A stretch of DNA of 64,000 nucleotides, from NCBI GenBank assembly GCA_034509755.1, contig CM067544.1, positions 7,915,501-7,979,500 on the forward strand, in the 5' to 3' direction. The position numbers were made by a program, and so were the translations under genes. Shown in pieces: positions 33,007 through 45,289 of the stretch (its first letter is position 1; each line of letters opens with the position of its first letter). Below the pieces are notes generated by a model. That model searched no databases, had not been told where the DNA came from, and saw only the letters and a program-made list of their open reading frames with translations. The stretch comes from Anisodus tanguticus (lineage: Eukaryota; Streptophyta; Magnoliopsida; Solanales; Solanaceae).

Positions 33007-35170
33007 ATGTCTACTTCTTTATCTCTCTCCGTTTCTTTATACGATCTTACCCTTGCCAGAATGAGGAAAGAGCTTGGTGATACTTCAGTGACTTCCGTTC
33101 ATCGTCCTCCATCGTCTTCCATCACCCAGTTGTTGACCTAGGTTCTACTACCTACAAAATCATCCCCTCCAATTTTAACTTCGAGGGGACTTTCGTGTAA
33201 ACATTCGTTATAGGTCTGTGGAGGGCATATCTTCGTTGATCGATCACTATGTTATCCCCTCAGGTCTACATTGACTATCGATGGGGCCAAGATGTAGAAG
33301 TATTCCCTCTTTCTATTAATACGAGCATTACTCAGCATATCCCAGGGATGTCGCTCATTTATACGTACTATTTCACCATTGGATTTGGCCTTCCAGTTCA
33401 CCAGGTTATTGAGGCCTTCTTCTGCCGATATGGAGTATGTTTAGGGCAATTAGCTCATCAGACTTGGAGTATAGTCCGATGCATACAGTATTTAGCAGAT
33501 CTTGCCCATCTTCTTTTTACTTTGGGTCATCTGATCCACCTTTACGCCTCGGGTGCTTTGTGGAAGGATAACAAACTTGGCTTTTCGGGATCCTACTAGT
33601 GATCAACGCTAAAGATAATCACAACGGGGATGGTGTGATCGGTTCCTGATAATTCATACCCACTATCTTCATGATGTTAACCTTGGTCCCCTACCGGAGC
33701 AGAAAAATAGTGTCCGTGAGTATCCATGTTTTAACTTCCATATTGTATTTATTTATCTTTTGATTGTATCATGTTTGCTTTTAAGCGCCCCGGTCAGTGC
33801 CCAAGCCTTTGCTTGATATCTTCGGTTGGGTAATAGGATTGCTCCGGGCCTCCTATAAGGATGACATACTTGGAGGGCTATTTTCGCCGATAAATTGGAA
33901 AGGGAAAAGCCATGGTAAGTTGCTTCTAGTTGTCTTTGAGCCTCTACTAGTTAAATTTTAAAATGTTGCTCTCATTTCCCCTTTTTTCTCCTCTTCAAGG
34001 TCTCCCTTATCACGAAGGTTATGCAAGAAAGGTTCCTTCCCTAGATGAGACCCTAGTACGTATTTCCAGGGCTGCCGAAGAGGCAAGGGAGAGCAAAAAA
34101 TGGGTGCTTCCGGATGAGACCGGGGCATTTTCCTCCAGAATTGGCTCACGTGTTAGAATGCTCCATTGATCTAATAAGTATTAGATGGAGGAAATGCAAC
34201 AGGTGGTCTATGTGGAAGATGATGAAGGAGAAGGTGCATGAACCCGAGGATGAAGGGGTCTCCTCCATCAAAGCCGTTAGGGAGCCGAGAGCCAGTAAAG
34301 ATGACTCGAGAACATAAAAAGTGATGACGCGGGTGTTGGCCCTAAGGTTCGCTCCCCTTCCACTTTTGTTTCTGACCTTAGTTTGGAAGCCTCTCTGGCC
34401 CACCTTACTGGCATATTTCTTCAGGTAACTCAGTATTTTTCCTTGTATCATTTATCTTTTTAGTGAGCACACGAATTAAGTTTATTTCATCTAATTTGCA
34501 TTCAAGGGCATGTCGTCGCCTCCTCCGCCATCGAGCTTTTCAGGATTATGCCTTCGTCTTCTCAGGACTTAGATAGGTTGACAAGGGAGAATCAACATCT
34601 CCGAGAAAAGATTTCCCAGCTATGGTCCGAGCATAGAGATCTTCAAGACTTAAGGACCACCCTGGAGCATCGGTGGAAAGAGGCCAAGAAGGCTCTGGGG
34701 ATTCAGGATGAGACATTCTTAACTATGAACCAGGCCCGCCAATTGATAAGGGGAGAGGGTAGTTCAGGCTATGCTTAAGCGTGATGCTTATTGGGGATGG
34801 ATGCAAGCGATTGAGGCTTTATATGCCCAGCTTCGAGCCCAAAACCAGTGCCTTATGCTCCGCCGGAAGGCCGACCGGCAGAGGACCACCTTGCTTCAGG
34901 ACTATGTTGTCCTCCAAACCCGGTTTGAGGTCCTGCAAGGCATGGATAAGGGGAAGATTTATGCATCTTCAACCCTCATAGATGCAGAGGTGGATTTTGG
35001 AGCGGAAGGCGGATATGGATGAGTTACGTGAAGATATGCCTCATTTCTTTGATATTTCTACTAGCTTCTCAGGTGGCGAGATTGCTCTCCTTGGATCAGC
35101 TTTGTATGTCTTGAGCCTCTGGTTATTGGTTTGGAGGCCTTTCAAAGGTATATTCCTGCGACGATGATCA
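33007..35170 (+). pseudogene. Antisense extra ORF (aORF) of the Tat element, Transposase_28-like, decayed
   Basis: The segments are 33007-33141 (MSTSLSLSVSLYDLTL), 33249-33599, 33963-34317, 34548-34778 and 34771-35167. The second contains YYFTIGFGLPVHQVIEAFFC and LGQLAHQTWSIVRCI, which resembles the plant mobile / Transposase_28 domain found in extra ORFs of Tat elements (established for this lineage). The fourth is a coiled coil (DLDRLTRENQHLREKISQLW). Frames change between segments; some gaps may be introns, but stops inside the blocks point to decay. Its function in the family is not known. Confidence 0.7.
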
Positions 35171-36599
35171 ATAACAATGTCGGTGGTTGGTGCCTGTTTT
35201 TACAGCTTTAGTGAATTGTGATGGGCTTGCGTGCCCCTTTTGATGAATGTTTTTATGATGGGAATGCATGCCCTACAATGAAATTTTTCTACCATTTTGG
35301 CTTGCGCGCCTCTTGGTGTTAGATAGATACTTCCAGGCCCCTGTGACCTTTGCTACTTTAGTTATGAGCCTCTGTGCTCCATTTTGCTGGATTTTTAGGC
35401 CCTTGCGCCTTTTAAAATGAAACGTTTTTATATGAACGTTCATGCTCTTTTTGTGTTAATGATAATTACCGTTTTCTCTCGTTTTATTTTTTTACGCTTT
35501 GATATGTGCTTTATTTTTTGCAACAATTGCGATCATATAATGACATGTTAGCTTTTAATTTACATTTAACTGTCGAGGCATGACCGTTGCACCGTTCTAC
35601 CAAAACTATGCTAATATTTAGGCATTTGTTGTTTAAGTCAAGGTTTGACGACCGATGCACGCTTATATAATTTTGCATTTTGTGTTTGAGTTCGTCTTAC
35701 CTTAACCTAATCTGGGAATGTCACATCCGGGAACACTTGCACAAAGTTGGGATTTAAGACATCCAATTTCAAAATAAAGGAGGATATTTTATTTTCGGTG
35801 TTGATGGGGAATACGTCTCAACCCCATGTAAAGGCACAAAGGTTCAAAGAACCTACACGTTCGGAGTCTCTATGGTCGTATCGTGTGTTAGAAGCGGTTT
35901 TACATGGCCGTATGATTTCGAGTTTGATTTTACCCTAAACTTTTTTATTGCACAACTCAATCAAAAAATGAGTATAAGCTTTTTTATTTCATTTTTTGAG
36001 ATTACGAGGGACGACTCGTCCTGTGAATACATGATCCCTCTTTGGGATTTTACAAGATTACAAAAAGAAACCGGGCTAGTGCAGTGACTGCCAACAGTCC
36101 TAGTTTGGAATAGTCCGTCCTTGAAGAGATATTGCCTTTTGAATATACAGGTCCATCCTCTCCCCTTGGAACTCGAGTGCGAGGTACCGAGGAGTCAAGT
36201 TTCGGGATGTGATATGCCAAGCCTGTCGTGCTTTTGAATTATTGCCTCATTAAAACCTTGCTAGAAAAATCCGATTAGGACAAAACCTTGGTCAAGGAAA
36301 AGAGTGCAATGTGTATCCGTACCCTTTGGGAGGGGGTTCTGGTTTCATGGGCAGTCCATGTCAAGGAAAGAGACAATTAACAAAAAATAAATGTTTTTTT
36401 AAGACAAGACATACATACCTCCTTTCAAATGTAGAATCTCTTGAAGTGACTAACGTTCCAACTATTCTTCGTTCTTTTCCGGACTCGTCTTTGCACCGGT
36501 AGGATCCTTTTCCCACAATTCCTGTTATTTGATATGGTCCTTTCCAGTTTGTTTGCAGCCTACCCGCGTTCGAATCCCTGGTTGCAAAACTAACTTTTT
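35171..36599. other. Untranslated internal part of the Tat element
   Basis: Spacer between the antisense ORF (+) and the 3' end of pol (-). It has repeated phrases such as 'GCGCC(C/T)(C/T)TT' in 35220-35420. No credible ORF. Confidence 0.5.
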
Positions 36600-39500
36600 A
36601 GATGACATAGTTTCTGATTTTAAAATGCCTCAAATTTATCTTCTTGTTAAAGTACATCTCTACTATTTGTTTTTGTGTAGTCAATCGCACAAAATCCAAC
36701 TCTCTGCATTCCTCCAATAACTCCAATCCTACCGACATAACTTCTTTATTAGATTCTTCGATGGCCTGGATGTATTAGAATCTGGGTTCCCAACTTCCAC
36801 GGTATCAGGGCCTCAATTTTGTGGACCGTGGAGAAAGGAGTTTCCCCGGTGCTTGTCTTGGTCGTGGTCTTATATGCCCACAGCACCCCAGGTAACACTT
36901 CTAGTCACTTTCCTTTCGATCTTTCCAACCTCTTGTTGATGCTTTAGATGATGGTTTTGTTAGTCGACTTAGCTTGTCCATTCGCGAATGGGTGATAAGG
37001 TGATGATGTGACTCTTTTGATGTTGAACCCCTTCAAGAATTCGATAACCTTCTTTCCCACAAACTGCTAACCATTGTCACAAGTAATCTCCTTTGGTATT
37101 CAAAACCGGCAAATGATGTGATCCCAAATAAAATCTATGACCTGCTTCTCTCAGACCTTTTTATATGTTTTAGCCTTCACCCACTTCGAGAAATAATTGG
37201 TTTGGATCAAGAGGAACTTTACCTTTTCCACAGCTCCCGATAATGGCCCCACGATATCCATCCGCCTTTCCATAAATGGCCACGGGACCACCACTGAATG
37301 GAGTGATTCGGCGGGTTAATATATCATAGGGGAGTGTTGTTGGCATTTCTTACACTTTTGAACATAGGCCTTGGCATCATCCTCCATCCGAGACTAACAG
37401 TAACCAGCCCATATTTTTTTTACCAACGAGTCATATCCGAAATGATTTCTGCAATTGCCCTAATGTATCTCCTTCATCACGTACTCGACCTCTGTTGGTC
37501 CCAGACACTTATCCAAGGGCCTGAGGTAGAACCTTTTGTATAACTCTCCTTCGTGCATGCAATATCTGACTGCCTTGGTTCTAAAGCTCGAGTATTCTTA
37601 CTATCTTCCGGAAGAGCTCCTCAAGCATGCTTTGTTAAATCTTTTAAATCTAAGAACGTTTAGAAAGTATCACATTTCTTATGAAGTACCACTACGTTTG
37701 TTATTCAGTCCGGGTATTTTACCTCTCGAACCACTTTTATCTTGACGAGTCATGATATTTCCCATTTGACAAATTGACTCCATTCTGTCGATACCGATAT
37801 GCCTTTTTTGTTTGACGGGTTGGCACTTTGGGTCGATGCTCGGCTTGTGAATGGCCAGTTCCAGAGGCATACATGTGATATCTGACTTCGACCAAGTGAA
37901 GCTACCTATATTGTTACTAAAAATTTTAACAAAGTTTTCCCGAACCCAAGGCTTAAACCCGAGCCCAGGTATGCATGTTCTTTGAGGATGTTCAAACAAC
38001 AAAAGGTCAGCTAAAGATCTTCAGCAGTTGATTTTCCCGCGTCTGATTCCTCGCCCATTAATCCATTGGGTATTTGATCCGTCAGGTCCTCCGGGCAGGG
38101 GGCCCCGCCGGTTCCTTCTTTCGCTCAAACTCAAAGTTGACCCCGGAATTAGGCATATGTGATTACTATCTGTCATTCCCGACCACTTTATCTTTCTTAT
38201 CAACCAAAGTGATCTCCACTTGATCGATTTCAACGTCTCGATGTACTTCAGCTACTCTCTAAGGTGTTGGGAATTTCATCACTTGTTAAAAGGTAGACGG
38301 GACTGCTCTCATGGCATGTAACCACGGTCTTTCGATTACTAGATTATAAGGCATTCCCCACTCGAGGACGTCAAACAAAGCTTTCAGCGAAACTCCTTTC
38401 ACGTGTGTGGCCAACTCGATCTGCCCCCAGATCGTTTCGCTAGACAGATTGAAACTGATCAAAACCTTTATTACCGGACCATTTGCCCAATCACCGCATC
38501 TCATTGATTATGTGGAGTTGCACAACGTTCACAGTGCTACCTGGGTCAACAAGTGCACGCTTAATGTTAAATTGAAATATTTGGATAGAGATTACTAGTG
38601 CATCGGCGTATGGGTTCTCGATGTTTTTTCTTTCCACGTTGTCGAACTTGATAAGGTCTTCAATCTCATCCATTGTCATCCTTTTTTCTGGATGGAGGCA
38701 TCCCTTGTGTTGTTGTATTTGAGACACCACCTTGACTATTTTTTCCTTCAGCGGTCATGTTAATCGCTCATTGCTATGTTGTGCGTTCCAATAAAATCAC
38801 AACACATTTTTTTCTTCCGTATTTAGATCGACTGCTAAAAAATTATTTCAAGTGCCCCTCCTTAATAGGTTTGCCACCTCATATCTCAAGTGTTTGCAAT
38901 CCTCTGTTGAATGGCCCAAAATCCCATGGAAGTGCTCCATGTCCGCACCCCGTTTGTTTGGGTTGGACCTAATCGCCATCGGGAACCGAACTTCCTTCAT
39001 ACGTTTCATCATCATGATCAGGTCCATGACCTCTACATTAATGTTACAGGAGGCCACATTCAATGGTCCTGAGTCATTCGCGAGCTTTCTCTGCGGCACT
39101 CATCTTTCTCTCCTAGGCTCACCCTGATCATACCTCGGCTTGTTCAATCGTCATTCACGTTTGGGTGATTGTTGGGTTGAATAGGGTTCGTACTAACCTC
39201 TTGGATCCATTTGTCTGTATGGAAAAGCATTCCGAGATTTCCATTTTGTCATCCTCCGACTTCTGTCCGGGCGTCGGCCTATGATCATACTCTATCCTCA
39301 TCTTGGCGGTATATTTGTTATTCACTTTGTTCCAGGACTTAGTCGGGAACCCCTTTAATTTTCTTGATGCGTTTGAACTATTGACGTTTATGCCATCGGT
39401 AAATGTTGCGGTAGCCCAATCTTCAAAAATTGCAAGTAACAATATTCTCTCCCATTAAAAATGTTCCATAAAGCTGCGTAGTAACTCATCCTTCCTCTGT

Positions 39501-39840
39501 TTCACGGTGAAGATATCCTCCTTGTGAGTTTCGACCCTCCAGACCCCAACATAGGCTTTTACAAATGCATCTGCGAGTAGCAAAGGAATCAATAGAGTTT
39601 TCGGGTAAAAGAGTATATCAAGAAAGTGCTCCATTTGTGAGCATTTGGCTGAATTTTTTCAACATGACGAATTCGATCTTGTGCTACTGTAAGTCATGCC
39701 CGATGACTGCAACCTCAAAGGTCATGATGTGCTCGTCCGGGTCTGTGGTACCATCATACTTGGTATGTCGGGCATTCTGAATTTCTTCGGGATGGGCTCC
39801 GGAGCCGCTTCTTCCCTGTAAAGTATCTTCCCATACTTTC
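36600..39840 (-). pseudogene. Decayed Tat-lineage gag-pol
   Basis: Order on the minus strand: gag with HSTEDCKHLRYEVANLLRRG (about 38900); protease with RALVDPGSTVNVVQ (about 38530); the linker YNLVIERPWLHAMRAVPSTF (about 38290-38345); start of RT with SDITCMPLELAIHKPSIDP (about 37840); integrase at about 37200-36900 with IPKEITCDNG followed by a stop before QFVG. These are Tat-type signatures. The YVDD region and RNase H are not found between 37680 and 37200, so a deletion removed the core of pol. Many frameshifts exist. Confidence 0.8.
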
Positions 39841-40413
39841 TCGCTCCACCCTTTTCAACACTGAGTCCTCCCCGATATCTGACTCATCGTTCATTGAGCT
39901 CCTTCCCTAGCGCAATGAGTCTTTCCATGTCCGCCTCTGGTGCTGTAGGCTCGATCTTTTCTGCATTTTTACGGACGCCCTAGGCGCTCCCGTGGCTTTC
40001 GCGTTGTCTGCCGGATGACTATCCGACACTGTCTCGGGTAACGAGTTTTAGAATTTTTTCACGCGCTCTATTATAGCGTTGTTTAAGGCTCAAAATGCGG
40101 CTAGGGCCACCTCCGAGGGGGTACCCTCTCGTCTAAACATCCCATTCACCTTGGAGTACGAGTGTTTTTTTTTTTTTCTTGGGGTACCGCTCTTTGTGTC
40201 GTACTTCCTTTCTCTCCGCTGAGTGGCTTCGAGCATTTTCCTCATCTAAGGGTTTATTAGGGGCTATTTCCGGGAGGGCTAGCGTCTCCTCCGACTCCGA
40301 TCATAGTGTTACTGAGTTATCCGTCAGGTCCTGATGTTCGATGGTTACCTGTTCCTTTCTGAGATCCTGTGATGCGTGGGTACTGTTGTTCTATCCCCAC
40401 AACGGTGTCAAAC

Positions 40414-40947
40414 TGTTTTCCGATGAAATTAATTCTAATAAAAAACACAGTTAGAGATTTGTATTTTTGAGTTTAAAGACAAGTAGGTTGTATCCGATCC
40501 GGAGAACTCCTCAATATGTCTGGTATCACGAGCTAGGTTACGGTATAACGAATACAATATTAAATAAATATAAGAATAAATAAGTAAAAATGAGTAAATG
40601 AGCTAGATTAAGAATGAACAACGAGAAATAATGAATAAATGTTGTTCTTAGTATATTGCTTTGAGAGAGAAAATATTGGTTACAAGTGTAAGCTTAGAGG
40701 ATACAATGTGTTTTGCCTTCTCTTATAAGTTTCGTATATATAAGATCAAAGTAGACTATTATGCCCCCTAAAGTTATGACGACGTGAGTGTGCTGATATC
40801 ATCGCACCCACGAGCATCACGGTGCTCTGATATAAAATAGTTGATGTGATAGGAGTTGTTGGGAGTGGGAGACAACTATACATAGACTCGGAGCCGTTAA
40901 AATTTCCGGATACATCAAATATCCCGTAGGCGTTCTCATCCGATACA
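40414..40947 (-). repeat. 5' LTR of the Tat element
   Basis: 534 bp, TGTTTTCCGATGAAATT to CCGATACA. It contains a ~45-bp AAATA-rich insertion (40557-40600) absent from the other LTR. It abuts the primer site on its left. Confidence 0.85.
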
Positions 40948-40952
40948 CAAGT

Positions 40953-41782
40953 AATTACATTTTGCTCTGTTTTGTGTTTTTCTTTATAACTACTATAATC
41001 CTTGTAACAGAGTCAGTGGTTACATTGTCCCTGTTTGGTGTTCTTTTTATCACTATTTTAACCTATAATATTGTTCTTTTTTTAAAACAAAATTAAATGT
41101 TCACTCTTTCTCGATAATATATGAATTAGGAAATCCGCAAAATGTCAAAAAGTGGAAGTTTCCACAAGTGCAATAGTGCATACATAACCTTAATAACATG
41201 CAACTTTTCTTGTGGCGGCTAGCGATAATAGCAACAAGAATTGGAATATGGTAAACTTATTGACTAATGATAAATAGAGCATTGGTTTTTGAGGATAAGA
41301 ACAAAAAAGAATCTTCACTTGGTGCACCCCGCCCCTTAGAAAAATAGAAATGGCGCTGCTTCAGTATATTACGCCATACCTTCCGCTAAGCTAAGATCCT
41401 GAATTCCTGGCATTGACTTCCTCTCTAATTTTGTAGACCTTCTTATAAGTTATCGGAAAATACTCACACTTAATATTTAATTAAATACTAAACAAAGAAT
41501 ATGTAATATCCTTTCGTATGATTTTGTGATAAATGTTACCTGTGCAGTACATCTTGTATTTATTGATTTGATATAAATAATTTTATATTATAATTATTCA
41601 TTTGGTGTAAATATTAATCTTTTTAAAATGTAATTTTCTTCATAAGTTTATTTATCAAATGTTACTTTGCTCCCTCTTTTATCTGTCACTATTAAGCAGT
41701 CTACTTTTATATAGCATGCCTGGATGGTTGTTTCCTATGGTTTAATTATGTATCGTTAATACCATATGGTATTATATATTCA
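40953..41782. other. Intergenic, nothing recognised
   Basis: AT-rich; no coding or delimited element signal. Confidence 0.4.
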
Positions 41783-41957
41783 TGGGCGGAGCTAGGAGGC
41801 GTAAGGGATTTATTCAAAAAAAATCGTCGGAAAATTGTGTTGTATATAAAAAGTCAAAATTATATTTTATATATAGATAATATATGTTGAATCCTCTTAG
41901 TTTGTATATAATTATTTCTTTTGTATTTTGAATCTCGAAGATCCTAGCTTCACAACT
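41783..41957. mobile_element. Solanaceae MITE with GGGCGGAGCTAGG-type ends
   Basis: Left end GGGCGGAGCTAGGAGGCGTA and right end GATCCTAGCTTCACAAC are inverse-related around AGCTAGG. The interior reads TTGTGTTGTATATAAAAAGT and ATATGTTGAATCCTCTTAG, as in a short repeat I know from Solanaceae introns and flanks. No clear TSD. Confidence 0.55.
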
Positions 41958-42644
41958 AAGTTGAATAGATTGTATCATTTGTAATCGTTTAATAGTAACA
42001 TTTTTTTTTTTTGATTTGAGCATATGGGTGTCCATAACTTTTATTAGTTTATCCTTAATTATTACTACTAAATATTTGAGTTTTCAACAATTTAAAATTT
42101 AAAAAGAAAAAATATGATGAATCTTGAATTCGCCCTGAGGGGTTCTTAGGCATGTTTGGGCATCAAATTTTATTTTCGTACTTCAAATTTCGAATTTCAA
42201 TATTTGCAACTACGGGTTTGACCAACATACTAACAAATATTGAAATTAAAATATGAATGTGTTAGAAGCATTTAAGAGAAACTAATATATTCAGTAGCTC
42301 CTTTGGTGAAAAGATTAGGAACAGTGAATATCAATTCTTCCTTATGGTCTCACAAATCTAAGTGGGCTTTCTTCTTCTATCATCACAGAGATAGATGCCA
42401 AATAGCCCAAACTAAGAGTGCATAATCCAAATTCCAATCCATGATAAGTTCTCGTGGTCAGCGGATCAAAATTTCCCATCCTCTTTATTGTAATCACTAA
42501 TAAGATTAACAAAGTTTGCATACTTACAAATATTGAAAATTTATGCTTCTTTTCTGTTTTTGGATGTTCTTAGAAGCATATATTTTTTTCATAAACGTGG
42601 TGTTAGTTCGGTTTGCATGCATCTCGACTAATTTTATCGAGTAC

Positions 42645-43012
42645 ATTTAGGGGCGAATTTAGTGTATTAGGTGTGGGCTACCGGAACCCAGTAACCCTTA
42701 CACGGATCGTGTATTTATATAAGAAATCCATTAAATATATGAAATAATTAGTTGAGAACCCAATAACAAAGTGAATTGTTGGTCATGCGGCAGAACTGGA
42801 ACCTGTTAATTAAGCTCGTTGCCCTCCCTAACGAGGATTCAATTCCCCACAGTCACTATATGTAAATGTAAAGCACTTTTTATTATAAATAACTTCACTT
42901 TATCTTTTCCTACAAAATACCACTCAAGCCTCTTTTTTCTCTCTTTGAAACAAAAAATTGAGATTGTTAGAAACTAGTAATAAATTTTAAATTTTGAATC
43001 CACACCTCTGAT
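42645..43012. mobile_element. Putative MITE with AGGGGCGAATTTAG ends
   Basis: The left TTTAGGGGCGAATTTAG is roughly inverse to TTTTGAATCCACACCTCTGA on the right, and phrases such as GGAACCCAGTAACCCTTAC are familiar from Solanaceae intergenic repeats. A tRNA-like B box (GGATTCAATTCC) lies at about 42836, so part may be a SINE. TSD not found. Confidence 0.4.
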
Positions 43013-43714
43013 ATATGTTACCTTCTACCAACATAGGTATCGGATAACTCTGTGCCCAAGACTTGGACATAGAAAACCTACTATTTTTGTTTCCGATGAC
43101 ATTTGAACATGAGACCTTATTATTCTCAATACACTTCATTGAATCCTCGGCCATGCCCTTGGGCTCCTCAGAAGCATGTTTTCTTTAAACTCTGAAAGTT
43201 CTAAAAACAAGGTTTCTCCAACGTTCATTAAACTACGTCACTAAAAGAATATGAATCAATTGAATATAACTTTTACAGTACTAGAGCACAACAGATCACT
43301 AAATTAACTCGGTAACTTAACATTTGCAATATAAGTGTCCCAAACATGAACCACACAGATCAAAAATAAAAACCACGCCTCTGAAATTTGAAAGAGCAAC
43401 AACAAAACTTGCTTTCTTAAAAATTTGTCAGCATGCAGTTGTACCAAATTCAATTTCTTCTTTTCAGTTAAAATCTTTAGGCACCTGTTGCAACACACTT
43501 CTTTTAAGCAGTCAGTGATCAAGCTTTTATCCCTTGGCAAAACGATCAGGACTTTCAAGGCTTGTTGCCACCCCCACTGAGCTGCCAGCAACCAACCGTT
43601 TATCTATTCTTCTTTGTTTTAGTCTGTTCTGTTTCGAGCAAGACTCTGCATCATCTGGACAATGGACTTGCACAAGCACAATTATTGCTGCACTATTACC
43701 AGCTAAAAGTTGAA

Positions 43715-43885
43715 GGGGAGCCTTGAAGTAACTGTTAAAGTTGCTACCATGTGATCAGGAGGTCATAGGTTCAAGCCGTGGAAACAGCCTCTTGCAGAAA
43801 TGTGAGATAAGACTGCGTACAATAGACCATTGTGGTCCGGTGTTTCTCCGGACCCCGCGCATAGCGGGAGTTTAGTGCACCAGCT
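43715..43885 (+). mobile_element. TS-family SINE (tRNA-derived), in an intron
   Basis: It reads GGGGAGCCTTGAAGTAACTG, then AGTTGCTACCATGTGATCAG, the B box GGTTCAAGCC (about 43768-43777), then GTGGAAACAGCCTCTTGCAG and ACCCCGCGCATAGCGGGAG, ending near TTTAGTGCACCAG. This sequence order is that of the Solanaceae TS SINE, first described in tobacco. It is antisense to the surrounding gene. Confidence 0.85.
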
Positions 43886-44051
43886 CAATCCATATGGTAA
43901 CATGAAAAATAAGACAAGTAATGTTTTAAGCAGGTTGAATTACACCAAGTGTGTAAAATTTTGTTTTTCACTTTCAGTAGATTTAAGATAAGATAAAACC
44001 AAAGTAAAAAGAGATACTAGTACTAAAAAATAAGGAGAGAGACAAGAAAAC

Positions 44052-44736
44052 TGTTTCAATATTTACGCTTTGGTCCCCGAATTTCCCTACCGTTGGGACT
44101 GTTTTTTGAGGAATTAATCAGCCATTACTTGGCTGATTAACTCCTCCATTAACAGCCCATTACTTGGGCAGTTGGGCAGCCTTTCAATGGCCATTAACAG
44201 CCATTACTTGGCTGTTTTAATGCCCTCCTAAATGGCCATTAACAGCCATGTTTTGGCAGTTGGACAGCCCCTTCTCTATGCTATATATTGAGCTTCATTT
44301 GGCTCAATTCAGTGGCAGAATATAGACGAAAAACAGGCCACAAAACAGACGAAAAAGACACTGAAAAATCAGCAAACCAGTGGCTGAAAAATCAGCAAAA
44401 CAGTGGCTGAAAATCAGTCAAAAACAGTGACCAAACCCTCACGTATACACAAGATATACACTACAGAGACACACTATATACACAGAGACAAAAGAGAAGA
44501 GTAAAGAGAAACTCTTCCTTCCTATTCCATATCTTCAGCAAGTCGAGTCATATTTGTTATTCAAGACACAACATACTTGCGGCAGTTCTCAAAGTTGGCT
44601 TTGCAAGGTGATCAAGATTCAAGACAAAACGCACTTGCGGCAGTTTTGAAGTTTGACCATTTATTTATCCTTTCGAACATTTGTAATAGTTATTTACATC
44701 CCGTACTGCTTTATAAAGTACGATAGAGTACCAACA
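44052..44736 (+). mobile_element. Solo LTR (685 bp), probably Copia, in an intron
   Basis: It begins TGTTTCAATATTTACGC and ends GAGTACCAACA, with perfect TSD AAAAC (44047-44051 and 44737-44741). A TATA-like GCTATATATTG at about 44278-44288 supports + orientation. Several short inverted repeats occur around CATTACTTGG (about 44112-44235), for example TTAATCAGCC/GGCTGATTAA. It sits in the last intron of the minus-strand gene. Confidence 0.85.
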
Positions 44737-45289
44737 AAAACTACAGCTATTGCTACTTTATTCAACTCCTCAAAGCCTACCTGGTGGTTCCTCTTGTGTT
44801 GTACTCACATTTACACCTTTCCCATCACTCCCTTCAGTAGGCAACAAAGGCCCAATTATATCTTGACGGCTATGAGGAAGCTTCTTTCGTCGAATCCTCT
44901 TCCTCTGGGCCCTTGTGAGCTTCTCAGTCCCACAATCAGACTCCTGGTCACCAGAGGAGGAAGAGGCCCTACTGTCTTCCAGTTCATCTGCACATAATAC
45001 CAATGGAGTACTTCAACTACATTTATCAAGCATAAAGTGCAGATACATCAAAATTATACTCAAATACTAGTGAAAAAGAAAACCTGGAATTTGGTCCAAG
45101 TTGAGGCCTTGTTCGAGAATGTGAAGTGGTTCTTCATCATTTCCTTCCTACAATTGTAATGCAGTGAGAAAGGAATAGAGTCAAGCAGTATAAAAAAAGA
45201 AGAAAGGGCAATGATGGACAGAGTAGAAAATTACTTGGGGAGAGGATAAAGCATCCGAAGGAGGCCTTCATGGAACTTCTGTCTTTTTT

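Larger units (their letters stand above)
30188..40947 (-). mobile_element. Ty3/Gypsy retrotransposon, Tat lineage, with an antisense extra ORF
   Basis: The LTRs (30188-32658 including an insert, and 40414-40947) start TGTTTT and end TACA, with near-perfect TSD TAAGT (30183-30187) and CAAGT (40948-40952). On the minus strand the 5' LTR is followed by GTTTGACACCGTTGTGGGGA (40394-40413), a decayed TTGGCGCCG-type primer site. A purine-rich tract GGTGGGAGAC is at about 32664-32673 beside the 3' LTR. Gag-pol runs on the minus strand (about 39840 to 36600) and a separate ORF set runs on the + strand between pol and the 3' LTR (33007-35170). That layout is known for Tat/Retand elements. Much of RT/RNase H is missing, so the element is dead. 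Confidence 0.85.
43527..45289 (-). pseudogene. Degraded spliced plant gene, lysine/arginine-rich protein of unknown function (5' end missing)
   Basis: Predicted exons on the minus strand are 45289-45235, 45147-45084, 44987-44781 and 43654-43527. The last three join in one frame with GT/AG borders: NDEEPLHILEQGLNLDQIP, then DELEDSRASSSSGDQESDCG and EKLTRAQRKRIRRKKL, then IIGPLLPTE, then AESCSKQNRLKQRRIDKRLV and a stop. The first visible exon (RQKFHEGLLRMLYPLP) belongs upstream, but its donor leaves a phase that does not fit the next exon, and no start exon is seen. I recall this order from an uncharacterised plant protein family; no function is claimed. The basic KLTRAQRKRIRRKKL stretch could be a nuclear signal (inference). 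The 1.1-kb last intron contains a SINE and a solo LTR. Confidence 0.6.

Noticed and set aside
41814..42035. 73-residue minus-strand ORF
   Set aside because: It spans a MITE end and AT-rich DNA; no recognisable protein features.
43304..43591. 95-residue minus-strand ORF
   Set aside because: It reads the last exon of the spliced gene in the wrong frame; the in-frame reading ends at 43527.
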